Assembly: GCF_947495455.1 (NCBI RefSeq)
Contig: NZ_CANLZC010000009.1
Span: forward strand, 22,188-86,187
Source of the DNA: an uncultured Shewanella sp.
GTDB taxonomy: Bacteria > Pseudomonadota > Gammaproteobacteria > Enterobacterales > Shewanellaceae
Length of the DNA stretch: 64,000 nt
Direction of reading: 5' to 3'
In this document: one piece after another, positions 1 through 9,569 of the stretch
Layout of the letters: each line of letters opens with the position of its first letter
Numbering within the stretch: the stretch's first letter is position 1
The notes under the pieces: model-generated
Database searches by the model: none
What the model saw: only the letters and a program-made list of their open reading frames with translations
What the model was told of the DNA's origin: nothing
Made by a program: the position numbers and the translations under genes

Positions 1-516
<516 letters not shown>

Positions 517-555
517 CTCGCCTTGGGCCAGTTTAACAGCAAACAGGGTGATGGC

Positions 556-975
556 ATGACAATACGACTTGATGTTGTAAGTGCAGAAAGCAGCATCTTT
601 GGTGATCAGGTACTGAGTTTACAAGTCACTGGTGCCGAAGGTGAACTAGGTATTAAGTTAGGTCATGCTCCTTTGCTGACAAGCATTAGACCTGGCATGG
701 TACGTATCGCTAGGCTAGATAGTAAAGAAGACGTGTTTTATCTTTCAGGCGGTTTGCTTGAAGTTCAACCGAATTCTGTTGCTATCATGGCAGATGTGGT
801 CATGCGTGCTGATGAAATTGACGAAAAAGCCGCTGAAGAAGCCAAGCGTCATGCAGAGGCCAGTATGGCCAAAGCGGGTGCGGACTTCGATTACGCTGCG
901 GCGGCAAAAGAGTTGGCGCAAGCCGTTGCTCAATTGCGTGTCGTTGAGACCATCAAGAAAAACCTAGCTAAATAA
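556..975 (+). CDS. atpC: F1 ATP synthase epsilon subunit
   Basis: This is the epsilon subunit, the rotor-stalk and regulatory protein of F1, 139 residues from the ATG at 556, close to the family's usual 135-142. The N-terminal beta-sandwich ([12 protein letters not shown], then [17 protein letters not shown]) and the C-terminal helical hairpin (RAEASM-like, then [10 protein letters not shown]) are both present. A TTG 33 bases upstream is in frame, but the ATG is preferred because the protein then begins at the conserved [13 protein letters not shown] segment and an AGGGTG stretch lies a few bases upstream. It ends the atp operon, and a strong intrinsic terminator follows within 60 bases. Confidence 0.97.
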   Translation: MTIRLDVVSAESSIFGDQVLSLQVTGAEGELGIKLGHAPLLTSIRPGMVRIARLDSKEDVFYLSGGLLEVQPNSVAIMADVVMRADEIDEKAAEEAKRHAEASMAKAGADFDYAAAAKELAQAVAQLRVVETIKKNLAK

Positions 976-1031
976 GGTTATTCTTCACTGACGATGTTTG
1001 AAATAGCAGTGTGATTGACCTGCTTATATAG

Positions 1032-1060
1032 AAAAAAGGCGCCTCACGGCGCCTTTTTTG
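1032..1060 (+). terminator. Rho-independent terminator of the atp operon
   Basis: A perfect GC-rich stem, GGCGCC/GGCGCC, with the four-base loop TCAC is flanked by six A on the left and six T on the right. The A and T runs extend the stem to 12 pairs, so it could act in both directions. It closes the atp operon and separates it from the accessory region that begins with the regulator at 1135. Confidence 0.95.
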
Positions 1061-1134
1061 TTTTATAACCATTGGCTTAAGTGCTGATTATTCTGTAGTA
1101 TTTGTGACTGCCAGTTATCTTTGGAGGGAGCCTT

Positions 1135-3348
1135 GTGCAAGAGGAATGCAGTTGGGTACAGTTAGGTGATTTCAAGCTCGATATACAGCAGCAGATTTTA
1201 TATTATCAAGATAGTGAGCTATCTGTTGAGCCCAAAGTGCTTCAGCTATTAATGTATCTTTATCAACAACACCAGCGATATGTCACACTTCAAGAGCTTC
1301 ATGATAATGTATGGTCCGATAGAGTTGTCTCAGATACGGCGGTGCGTAGCGCAATCAAAAAGCTGCGCACATTGTTTAATGATACGGATTTAAATGCGCC
1401 TCAATATATAAAATCGGTTCCAAAGCGCGGTTATAAGCTTATTTGTTCTATTGAACTGTCTTCAGATATTCTGCAAACATCTGTGTCGGCAATTAAAAGT
1501 GAGCCTGAAATTGAATCAAAAGTTATTCACCCTATTGTGGTTAATCGAGCAGGCTTCAGACAATGGACGCCTTGGTATACTATTGCTTTAGCGGTAGTGA
1601 TATTGATGATCACCTTGTCAGTTTTAAGTGCTAAGCAACTTATTTCAAAGGCAATACCGCCTGATAATATTATTGCGCTAACATCAGTATCATCTTTTCT
1701 CGGACAGAAGCTTACCCTTGAAGTCAGTAGTGATAATAGCTTAGTTGCTTTTACCGGAAAGGTGACAAGTGAGCAAGATAATCAAGTTTATTTACTTAAT
1801 AAACAAAGTGGACATGTGGATCAGCTCACTTATGACGCGAAAAATGCCACTTATCTAAGTTTTGTAAAAGATAACACTCAGATTGTTTATACCGATCTTG
1901 TTGCGGGGGCGAGTTCACTTGGTAAGGTGTCAGTGAATGAGGTAAACACTGTGCCTACCTTGTTACTCAGTGATTATCATTTCATCGGCGATGTGCATAT
2001 TGGGCAAACTGAAAATGAAGTCATTGTACTATTGGCACGAGAAGCCAGTGATACACCTATGTATTACCGCTTAAATATTGATTCTTTAGCATTAAATCTG
2101 CTGTTATCCACGAGTAATACTGGGGAGCATTTTTCTATGGCCAAGTTGTCTCCAGATAAACAGAAAATAGCGGCAATAAAAGCATTAAATCATAAGCAAG
2201 TTGAATTAAGTGTGGTTGATTTAGCCTCTAAAAAACAGGTTTTTAATAAGATACTTTCTCATAGTAAGCTGCCATTTGATTGGAAGAGCGATACGGAATT
2301 ACTGCTTTTGTATTCTAATAAGTTGGTGTTGTTGGAGCTGGAGACGCAATCAGAAAACACACTGCTAGTGGATGTTGGTAGTCGGTTTTCTTGGCTAAGT
2401 GCGAGTAAAAATACCTTGACCTTATTACAGCAAGATTTGTCACGTAGAACACAATTTTATGTAGAAGAAAGCCTAACGGCATCAAAAAAATGTGCTTTAA
2501 ATCAGTGTTATCAGCATCACTTCTTAAATATGGATAAGGAGGTGAGTTCGGTTTTCTATGCCGATGCAGAGCATAAATGGATCACCAGTACAATAGGTGA
2601 AGTCAATGAGTTGGCTTTATATAATGAGGTTACACGGACTAAGCAAGTCTTCTTTACTGGGAATGAGGCGATAGAAATCCAGCAATATTCTGCTAAGCAA
2701 TCTGCTTTACTTGTTAAAATCGCCGATCGGTTAGCGCTTTTGAAATTAGAAACTCACTTGAATAATCAAGTTAATTTGGATTCAAAGAGGGCGCAGACTC
2801 GATGGACTGCAAATTTGCACTATCTAACGGCTAAGCATCAGGTCGTGAGTGATGCCGTGTTTGCAAATGCCCAGAATTTAAGATTACCACCTAAAACCCT
2901 AGGTGAAGATGAATATGTGTTTTATGGGGAGCGGATAGGTGGGCGTTGGCAAATACAACAGCTTAATTTAACCAATATGCAAGCTAAGGTACTGATACAA
3001 GATTTTCGCTCTATTCGTCTATCGGATCACGGTTATGTGTTAGCGAATGAGTCGGGTTGGCTATTTACTATGAAGGCTAATCAAAAAACCATAATGCCAC
3101 TGAATAAACAAATAAACCTTACTGAGATTTCTAGATGGTATGTCAAAGGATCTATTGTGTACTGGAGTGATTTTGATTACCGTTTTAGCTATATTCATGA
3201 ACTTGATTTATTGAGTAATAAATTTAAAACTCGCAAGTCTCGTCTTTATCACCTCTTTCCTCGTATCGCGTTATCCCCTATAGGTAACAGGTTTATTTAT
3301 CGCTCAAATCCTATTGAACACAATGAAATTAAACAATTTATTTTTTAG
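1135..3348 (+). CDS. ToxR/CadC-like membrane-anchored transcriptional regulator
   Basis: The protein is 737 residues from a GTG start with a very good ribosome site (GGAGGG, 7-base spacing). Residues 8-104 form an OmpR/ToxR-type winged helix (YLYQQHQRYVTLQELHDNVW, VVSDTAVRSAIKKLR, PKRGYKL). A transmembrane helix lies at about 148-166, and the remaining 560 residues should be periplasmic. That part has repeated beta-rich segments of the TolB/WD-like propeller kind (for example NSLVAFTGKV, MAKLSPDKQKIAAI, LSPIGNRFIYRS). The architecture suggests direct signal transfer from periplasm to DNA, as in CadC. It sits just upstream of a drug/peptide ABC efflux operon and is a clear paralogue of the regulator at 37914-40193. 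The inferred role is regulating the adjacent operon; the ligand is unknown. Confidence 0.85.
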   Translation: MQEECSWVQLGDFKLDIQQQILYYQDSELSVEPKVLQLLMYLYQQHQRYVTLQELHDNVWSDRVVSDTAVRSAIKKLRTLFNDTDLNAPQYIKSVPKRGYKLICSIELSSDILQTSVSAIKSEPEIESKVIHPIVVNRAGFRQWTPWYTIALAVVILMITLSVLSAKQLISKAIPPDNIIALTSVSSFLGQKLTLEVSSDNSLVAFTGKVTSEQDNQVYLLNKQSGHVDQLTYDAKNATYLSFVKDNTQIVYTDLVAGASSLGKVSVNEVNTVPTLLLSDYHFIGDVHIGQTENEVIVLLAREASDTPMYYRLNIDSLALNLLLSTSNTGEHFSMAKLSPDKQKIAAIKALNHKQVELSVVDLASKKQVFNKILSHSKLPFDWKSDTELLLLYSNKLVLLELETQSENTLLVDVGSRFSWLSASKNTLTLLQQDLSRRTQFYVEESLTASKKCALNQCYQHHFLNMDKEVSSVFYADAEHKWITSTIGEVNELALYNEVTRTKQVFFTGNEAIEIQQYSAKQSALLVKIADRLALLKLETHLNNQVNLDSKRAQTRWTANLHYLTAKHQVVSDAVFANAQNLRLPPKTLGEDEYVFYGERIGGRWQIQQLNLTNMQAKVLIQDFRSIRLSDHGYVLANESGWLFTMKANQKTIMPLNKQINLTEISRWYVKGSIVYWSDFDYRFSYIHELDLLSNKFKTRKSRLYHLFPRIALSPIGNRFIYRSNPIEHNEIKQFIF

Positions 3349-3421
3349 TTTCTCATTCTCAATATTAAAGAATCTCTTTAGTTATAGTTTAGTTATAGCC
3401 TAAAAAATGCAATATCCTCAT

Positions 3422-3457
3422 AGTGCAATGGCGCCGAAAGCTAACGCTTGATGCACT
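3422..3457. promoter_or_regulatory. Nested inverted repeat in leader of the adaptor gene
   Basis: AGTGCA at 3422-3427 pairs with TGCACT at 3452-3457, and inside it AAGC at 3438-3441 pairs with GCTT at 3446-3449. It is followed by an AT-rich run and lies between the regulator stop (3348) and the adaptor start (3489). It could be a weak terminator for the regulator, a leader structure or an operator. The sequence alone does not decide. Confidence 0.35.
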
Positions 3458-3488
3458 TTATTATTTTAAGCACTGTTAGGAATAATCG

Positions 3489-4715
3489 ATGAGATGGATA
3501 ACGCAAAAAACCGTTTTTAGTGGCTTAATATTGACGTCTGCACTGTTAATGATGAGTGGTTGGCAATTGGGCTTTTCCGGCAATAAGGATTATGTGGCTG
3601 CCAATAGTATTAATATTAGTCAGGTTCAGAGTGGTGATTTTGCTCAAGAAGTCACGGGATATGGCTCATTGCAATCCTTATATCAACGATCCATTACCGC
3701 AACGACGACAGCCGTTGTTGATAAGATACATTTAAAGCCTGGTGCCATTGTTGAGGCTGATACCTTAATTATCACTCTTAAAAACCCACAATTAGAAGTT
3801 GCGCTGCAACAAGCGTTAGGGGAACTGAAAAATAGTAAGACTCAGAAGCGTAAGCTGATTTTAGAACAGCAACGTGAAGTGCTTGCTCAGCAATCTGAAT
3901 TATCTCAATACCAAGCCGATGCCGAGATGGCAAGTTTACAAGCTGAGGCAGAAGCCCCCTTAGCTGAAATTGGGATTATCTCTGTTGTGGAGGCGAAAAA
4001 AGGCCGTTTAAATGCTAAACAATTACAAGAAAAGCTTGCCTTTGAATTACAGAAGTTTGAAAAATTAAAGCAAGCACACCAAGAGTATTTATCCATTCAA
4101 GATGAAATCATTTTACAGGCCCAAGCCGATTTTAATAATGCCAAGTATCAACTGGATCAATTGGTGGTGAAAGCGGGGATCACAGGGGTATTACAGAGTT
4201 TACCAGTCACATTAGGTCAAAGTGTTAACTTGGGTGACAAGTTGGCCCATGTGGGGAGCTTATCACCACTCATTGCCGAGATAAGTGTGCCGCAGATGTT
4301 GGCTAATTTAGTGCAGTTAAATGCTGTGGCCGAAATTGATACCCGTCATGGACTTGTTGAGGGTAAAGTGGTGAGAATTGCACCTGTGGTCGAAAAGGGG
4401 GCAGTGCGAGTCGATATTGAATTACCTGAAGACTTAAGTCCTAATATTCGCCCGCTACAAATGGTGGATGCGGTGATTTTGGGTCAGTCCCGCAGTCAGG
4501 TGAATTTTATTGATACGCCTCAAGGTGTGAGCGAAAACAGTGTTAGCTCTGTTTTTAAGCTAGTGAATGAGAATACCGGAATCTTGACTCAGGTTAAATT
4601 TGGACAAATTTCAGGTAAACGTATCGAAGTTATTTCAGGGCTTAGTGCGGGAGATAAGGTCGTGGTTGCTGGGATTGAAGCATCGAATGCTACTCAAATT
4701 CAATTAACTTATTAA
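3489..4715 (+). CDS. HlyD/MacA-type periplasmic adaptor subunit of ABC efflux pump
   Basis: A 408-residue membrane fusion protein. An N-terminal signal anchor (about residues 10-30) is followed by a biotinyl-lipoyl half-motif (TAVVDKIHLKPGAIV) and a long alpha-hairpin rich in Gln and Lys (about 105-220). The second lipoyl half (VKAGITGVLQSLPVTLGQSV) and the beta-barrel / membrane-proximal domains come after it. Such adaptors join an inner-membrane ABC permease to a TolC-like outer-membrane channel. The ATPase follows after 46 bases and the permease after that, so the order is adaptor-ATPase-permease. No TolC gene is present, so it would need a chromosomal one. It is paralogous to the adaptor at 31239-32468, with the same length and the same N-terminal layout. 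Confidence 0.9.
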   Translation: MRWITQKTVFSGLILTSALLMMSGWQLGFSGNKDYVAANSINISQVQSGDFAQEVTGYGSLQSLYQRSITATTTAVVDKIHLKPGAIVEADTLIITLKNPQLEVALQQALGELKNSKTQKRKLILEQQREVLAQQSELSQYQADAEMASLQAEAEAPLAEIGIISVVEAKKGRLNAKQLQEKLAFELQKFEKLKQAHQEYLSIQDEIILQAQADFNNAKYQLDQLVVKAGITGVLQSLPVTLGQSVNLGDKLAHVGSLSPLIAEISVPQMLANLVQLNAVAEIDTRHGLVEGKVVRIAPVVEKGAVRVDIELPEDLSPNIRPLQMVDAVILGQSRSQVNFIDTPQGVSENSVSSVFKLVNENTGILTQVKFGQISGKRIEVISGLSAGDKVVVAGIEASNATQIQLTY

Positions 4716-4761
4716 TGCATTAATTAAACCTGAGCCTAAACAGATTAGCAGGAGTATAAAG

Positions 4762-5505
4762 ATGAAAAAGGAAGTTTTACGCATTCAAGCTATTCAAAAA
4801 AGCTTTGACTCACAAGCGGAAACGGCACAAGTTTTAAAAGGAATAGATTTCAGTATCAGTGAAGGGGAGTATGTCGCGATTTCGGGCCCATCGGGTTGTG
4901 GTAAATCCACTTTATTAAATATTCTTGGCTTATTAGATACCCCTGATGCTGGGGAATATCATATCGATGGGTTATTAGTGTCGAGTATGAATGGCGATCA
5001 GCGCGCCGAGATCCGCAGCCGCCGCATAGGTTTCGTGTTTCAAGCCTTTAACTTACTCGATGATGAAACGGTACTGGATAATGTGGCATTGCCATTGAAA
5101 TACCGTGGCGACAGTAAGATGCAAAGACAAACACGAGCAAACGAATGTCTGAAGATGGTGGGATTAGCGGATAAAGCGGGCTTGTTCCCCAATCAGCTCT
5201 CTGGCGGGCAGCAGCAAAGAGTATCGATTGCACGGGCGCTGGCGGCAGATTCAGGCATTATGTTGGTGGATGAACCCACAGGCAACTTAGACTCTAAAAA
5301 TGGTGATGCCGTGATGGCGTTACTGGATAGGCTAAATAAACAAGGCACCACTATTGTTCTTGTTACCCACGATCCTCGCTATGCACAAATGGCCCACAGG
5401 CAAATTCAGCTACTTGATGGCAGAGTACAGGCCGATGTGAGAAAGAATGCGCAGAAGGCGATACAAAAGGGAGAGCAAATTGAGAAGGAGAGTTTCGCAT
5501 GTTAA
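4762..5505 (+). CDS. MacB/LolD-type ABC transporter ATP-binding protein
   Basis: A 247-residue ABC ATPase with Walker A GPSGCGKST, signature LSGGQQQR, Walker B MLVDEPTG and the switch His in VTHDPRYA. The sequence belongs to the MacB/LolD/FtsE group, which powers mechanotransmission or efflux rather than bulk import. It has a Lys/Gln-rich tail of about 25 residues after the ATPase core. The coding region overlaps the start of the permease gene by 7 bases, which suggests translational coupling. It is paralogous to 30530-31228. Confidence 0.93.
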   Translation: MKKEVLRIQAIQKSFDSQAETAQVLKGIDFSISEGEYVAISGPSGCGKSTLLNILGLLDTPDAGEYHIDGLLVSSMNGDQRAEIRSRRIGFVFQAFNLLDDETVLDNVALPLKYRGDSKMQRQTRANECLKMVGLADKAGLFPNQLSGGQQQRVSIARALAADSGIMLVDEPTGNLDSKNGDAVMALLDRLNKQGTTIVLVTHDPRYAQMAHRQIQLLDGRVQADVRKNAQKAIQKGEQIEKESFAC

Positions 5506-7892
5506 ACACGGCATGGCGTCATCTTTTCAGAGCGAAACAATATTATGCGACTGTGGTGTTGAGCCTGACACTGACATTAACTATGGTGTTTGTCATTTTC
5601 AGTATTGTTGATACTGTATTACTTAAGCCACTTCCCTATGGGGATAGTGATAACCTATATGTATTTGAAGGGACGATGCTTTATCAGGGGCGGCATGAGT
5701 CTGCGACTAACAGTAAGGTCTTGTTAGATACAAAAGAAGTGAGTCAAGAATTTGCTGATATTGCCGTGTATTTTTCATGGTCGGACTATAAGCTATTTGA
5801 GTTACCATCTCGCCCCGATGTGCCTGTGTTTTTTGGCAGCAGTAACTTATTTGAGGTACTTAAGGTTAAACCTGTTTTGGGGCGCTTTTTTGATGAGCGT
5901 GAAAAGCTGGGTAACAAACAACCTTCGGCCATTTTGAGCTTTAATGCGTGGCAGCAGCATTTTGCGGGTGATGAGAATATTATCGGCAAGTCAGTGCAAC
6001 TGAATGAGCGCCGCTTTACCGTGATTGGTGTCACGAGTGATGATTGGGTATTACCCAATAAAGATGATGTCGCAAACGCGATCTGGTTACCATTAGATAT
6101 GGATGAGCAATTTAACCCTATTACATTTGGAGGTATTACTGATGGTGTAAAAGGTTTGGTTCGTCTGACAAGTGAGCAAAATGTGGAGCGAATTAAACAG
6201 CAGCTAAATGATCATATGATGGCTGCTGCCATGATTACGTTTCCTGATGTTGTGAAAGATTATGATATTGGTACTCAATTACAATCTTTTAATCAAGCCT
6301 TACGCGGTGATAGTGTTCGCTTGGTGTGGATGTTAATCGCCGGTGCCGCTTTATTAACCTTAATGGCGCTGATTAATTTGGGGAATGTGCAAGTTGCTCG
6401 CGGTATGAGCCGAGTGAAATCTTTGGCCGTCAGTTATGCCTTTGGGGCTAAGCGTAAACAGCTGTTTAAAGAAAGCCTAAAGCATAACCTTATCCTGCTC
6501 AGTATTCCCATGTTATTCGCTTTACTCCTGACTAGCTTGAGTTTTGAATTAGTGCAAAGTATCGCTAGTAATGTATTACCTAGGCTCGGCAGTTTAAGCA
6601 TTAGTTTCAATATCGTGTTATTCGCCGTTCTCATGTGTGCTTGTATCGCCTTATTGTTTAGTTGGATCGAATTGAGTCTAGTGAATGAGGCCAGTTTATT
6701 ATTCAGCTTGCAAAGTAGCGGTAAAGGCACAGGTAAGCAACTGAGCCGTGGTGTCAGCCATAGCTTAATTGGGCTGCAATTGCTTTTTTCTGTCATTACG
6801 TTGGTGGCGACCAGTCAAGTGTTGATGGCAACGCTTACCGAAACGCTCAGAAAGACACAGATAACGACTGAAAACTTGTGGTCACTGGAAGTGAATTATG
6901 CCCTCGTTGACAGTAAAGAAGAGCGTAAAAATCTACAGCGCAGTATTGCACAACATTTTTTTGATCACGCCGATGTGATTAAGGTGAGTCGAGCCAACCA
7001 GACTCGTGTGCCTTTTACTATGAACCAGTTAGCCTTATTTAACGAGAAAAATGTCAAAATCAGTAATGTAAGAAATAGTGATATTGATGATAAGCAATTG
7101 ACGTTATTTGATATGGCTATTCAAGGTCGTGGCTTTACTCATGATGATCTCGAACTTGAGCATAGGCCAGCCATAATCAATCAAAGGCTGGCCGATAAAT
7201 TTAACGAAAATCCAATAGGACAAAAAGTAAAGCTCTATAGTGAAGATACGTTTTTAACCATTGTCGGCGTTGTTAGCAATACGGATTATCCGGGCAGGTC
7301 GAGATATGAAGTGGATGAAATTTTTGTTCCAAGTCATTACACTGGTAATCGCACCGATGTCTTGTTGATGAAGTTGAGCGACGAACATGCTGGTTTTACC
7401 TTGAGTGAAGTGTATCGTCAATTGACCCAAATTGATCCAAGACTTGATGTTGTTCGTTTATCCAGTATTGAAGATGACTTTGCTAAGATCAGTCGAGATC
7501 AACGTTTTGGTGCAATACTCGCAGGTGGATTGTCTTTTATTTCCTTACTCATGGTGATCGCGGGCATTGCTGGCATGGTCAGTTATATGGTCAATATGCG
7601 CCGTTATGATTTAGGCGTGCGTTTGGCCATGGGTGCCAATAATAAACGTTTGCTTCGTAGTCAGTTATGGCTGCTAGCTCAGCCGTTAGCGGTGAGTTTT
7701 CTATTTGCCTTTTCGTTGGCGTATTTTGCTTTGGGTTATAGCCGTACCATCCCCGAGTGGCACTTTGCCATTTATTGGACTGAGATGTTTTATGCCTTAG
7801 GGCTTTTAAGCCTTTTTGTTGTACTGGCTTGCGTTATGCCTATCGCCAAAGTCTTGCGCACAGATCCGATTAAAGCCTTGCGAAATGAGTAA
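5499..7892 (+). CDS. MacB/FtsX-family ABC permease
   Basis: A 797-residue permease in the eight-helix arrangement of two fused MacB/FtsX units. One helix lies at about 18-40, then a large periplasmic MacB_PCD domain (about 45-260), then three helices (about 270-400). A further helix, a second periplasmic domain and three C-terminal helices follow, ending in the typical DPIKALRNE. Proteins of this layout export peptides or lipophilic substrates with a MacA-like adaptor. It resembles the 798-residue permease at 28137-30533 throughout, with shared segments such as SRPDVPV, GNKQPSAILS (GNRQPSAILS) and AIWLPLDMDEQ. The paralogue is linked to a peptide-modifying locus, so this pump may have a peptide substrate too; that is an inference. 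Confidence 0.9.
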   Translation: MLNTAWRHLFRAKQYYATVVLSLTLTLTMVFVIFSIVDTVLLKPLPYGDSDNLYVFEGTMLYQGRHESATNSKVLLDTKEVSQEFADIAVYFSWSDYKLFELPSRPDVPVFFGSSNLFEVLKVKPVLGRFFDEREKLGNKQPSAILSFNAWQQHFAGDENIIGKSVQLNERRFTVIGVTSDDWVLPNKDDVANAIWLPLDMDEQFNPITFGGITDGVKGLVRLTSEQNVERIKQQLNDHMMAAAMITFPDVVKDYDIGTQLQSFNQALRGDSVRLVWMLIAGAALLTLMALINLGNVQVARGMSRVKSLAVSYAFGAKRKQLFKESLKHNLILLSIPMLFALLLTSLSFELVQSIASNVLPRLGSLSISFNIVLFAVLMCACIALLFSWIELSLVNEASLLFSLQSSGKGTGKQLSRGVSHSLIGLQLLFSVITLVATSQVLMATLTETLRKTQITTENLWSLEVNYALVDSKEERKNLQRSIAQHFFDHADVIKVSRANQTRVPFTMNQLALFNEKNVKISNVRNSDIDDKQLTLFDMAIQGRGFTHDDLELEHRPAIINQRLADKFNENPIGQKVKLYSEDTFLTIVGVVSNTDYPGRSRYEVDEIFVPSHYTGNRTDVLLMKLSDEHAGFTLSEVYRQLTQIDPRLDVVRLSSIEDDFAKISRDQRFGAILAGGLSFISLLMVIAGIAGMVSYMVNMRRYDLGVRLAMGANNKRLLRSQLWLLAQPLAVSFLFAFSLAYFALGYSRTIPEWHFAIYWTEMFYALGLLSLFVVLACVMPIAKVLRTDPIKALRNE

Positions 7893-7968
7893 GGACGGTA
7901 ATGGATAAAAAGTAGAATTAATAAGCTAATGAGTGATTGCGCAATGAAAAAAAGGATTGAATAGGATC

Positions 7969-8511
7969 ATGGATGAATTAATGAAACACAGTGTAGCGAA
8001 TAAGATACTGACATTATATTGGAATTACGACTCCCCTTATTCAAGGTGTATTAAATGGCTATTGCTCAATCAAGAGGTTGAGCATATGGATAAGATATTA
8101 AACTGGGAACAAATGACACAAGATGCACTTTTATATCAGGCTAATCCAAAAAGGCAAGTGCCAACCTTAGCTGAGTATGATTCTGGTGTATTGGTCGCAA
8201 GTCAGACTGACTCTTTATTGATAGGGTTAGCGCATGTTGGGCCGAATTGGTATCAATCACTCGATGCAAAGTTATACCGCTTGGCAGATAGTGAGGTGGA
8301 AACCAGTATTATTTTTCTGTTTCGGGCTAATTTATTAAAAGAAAAATTTGGTCAATCACATAATAGTGAACTCATGCTTAAGGCGGGTATTGATACTTAT
8401 AAAACATCGATTGATTTGTTAATAGATCATCTTTTGGCTGATGGGCATGTAGGAGTTGATGGAGATAAGGAAGAGATGAATATAGGTGCTGTACTGCAGC
8501 CCGCTCCATGA
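7969..8511 (+). CDS. Glutathione S-transferase-like protein, possibly 3'-truncated
   Basis: The N-terminal half reads as a GST thioredoxin fold: LYWNYDSPYSRCIKWLLL, then the cis-proline segment KRQVPTLAEY and VASQTDS, where the glutathione gamma-Glu site is expected. The helical C-terminal domain stops short (180 residues from the ATG at 7969, against about 200-220 usually). It ends in MNIGAVLQPAP, just where a GST would continue with its last helices. An in-frame TTG at 7957 is an alternative start. The small open frame that follows overlaps in ATGA, so the 3' end may be a frameshifted remnant. It follows the ABC permease by 76 bases and is probably in the same transcript. A role in thiol chemistry or detoxification is only a guess. 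Confidence 0.6.
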   Translation: MDELMKHSVANKILTLYWNYDSPYSRCIKWLLLNQEVEHMDKILNWEQMTQDALLYQANPKRQVPTLAEYDSGVLVASQTDSLLIGLAHVGPNWYQSLDAKLYRLADSEVETSIIFLFRANLLKEKFGQSHNSELMLKAGIDTYKTSIDLLIDHLLADGHVGVDGDKEEMNIGAVLQPAP

Positions 8512-8681
8512 TGCCAGTCGCTGAGCGGAGTTATCGGCAAGCAGAATTAATGCACTTTATCCAGCAAGTTGAATCTGACGTCGATTATCAAACGATGCTA
8601 GGTGAAGTCGCCGCCAACCTGAGCAAACAGCATGTCAATGTGCTAAATCAGGTGTCATTTTTTTGGGCTGGTGGGATCTAA
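8508..8681 (+). CDS. Small ORF or gene remnant after the GST-like gene
   Basis: A 57-residue open frame begins in an ATGA overlap with the GST-like stop and has a good codon pattern. It contains RSYRQAELMHFIQQVESDVDY and ends in QVSFFWAGGI. I do not recognise a family. It may be a translationally coupled small protein, or the out-of-frame tail of the gene before it; the open frame extends upstream past the ATG to a stop at 8466-8468. It has no ribosome site of its own. Confidence 0.3.
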   Translation: MMPVAERSYRQAELMHFIQQVESDVDYQTMLGEVAANLSKQHVNVLNQVSFFWAGGI

Positions 8682-8776
8682 GTGAGATTTTTATAAAACC
8701 TTTTAACTTAGTCATACAATACCAATCATACAAAGCTAATCATATAAAACAACTTATATAAATAAAGGAATATATC

Positions 8777-8907
8777 ATGCTACGTAGTCTTAATCTTTCA
8801 AAAAAGATGGTGATATTATTCTCAAGCAAGGTGCGCATATACAGGGGGATATTATTTTAGATATCGCTAAAGGTGCCAATATCGGAAAGATAGTGTACTT
8901 ATACTAA
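8777..8907 (+). pseudogene. Frameshifted small ORF with A AAA AAG slippery heptamer
   Basis: A well-placed AAGGA at 8765-8769 precedes an ATG at 8777. Ten codons on, the reading frame carries A AAA AAG (8800-8806), split exactly as the dnaX-type -1 slippery heptamer. In frame 0 the peptide soon meets a TAG. In the -1 frame, from 8806, it continues as DGDIILKQGAHIQGDIILDI and on to a TAA at 8905-8907, about 43 residues in all. Either this is a decayed gene that lost one A from the run, or it uses programmed frameshifting. Decay is the simpler reading because it lies among other fragments. Confidence 0.4.
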
Positions 8908-9569
8908 ATCTATTATTAACGACTTTTTGGTGGTTAAGAACAATTCCTTGAATGCTTTATATGCTCAATAGCTTAAAATTATTGAGTATATGAATCCGTA
9001 TAAAAATATATATTAAAAGTTAAAGGGTTAATTTTTATAGATGCCTTTTGATTTTAACTTTCAATATAATTGTTTTTTATTGATTGTCATGAAGGAAGAG
9101 TAAGGTTGTAGTTACCAATAATGCAATATTAAGTTTTGTTGTTTTCTCTTTAAATAGTATGAATATTGGTTTTGTTTACTATTTATAGTTATGCTTAGTA
9201 ATGTTTTATGCTGAATAGTTTTTTTGTAAATGATCCATTTTGCATATTTATGGTCGTTTTTTATCGTTATCAAGTTGAAATTTTTAATTCTCTAATTTAT
9301 ACATCTATAAATGATTTGGTATTATATTTGTAGTATATTTGGGTTAGTTAAAAAGGGGGATACTTAATAATAATATCAAATAAACACTTACATTTATCAT
9401 GGTTTATATTTTTGCATATATCTGTTTTAAATTGTTTTTTGCCTTTTGTGTGTCTGATTGTATTAATTTCTAAAATAAACTTTTTTACTGTGGGTATATT
9501 GAAAGCCTATTTTCACTATGATAGTTTTTTGAGCATTATAATAATGTTGATATTGAGTTGGAATAGTCA
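8908..9569. other. AT-rich intergenic region upstream of the biosynthetic operon
   Basis: About 660 bases with very high AT content and no credible gene. It has many short T runs and several TATAAT-like sites, so the promoter of the long operon at 9570-25775 should lie here, but I cannot choose one. A hydrophobic frame reading into 9570 has no usable start codon. The base composition stands out from the flanking genes and suits a junction of acquired DNA. Confidence 0.6.
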
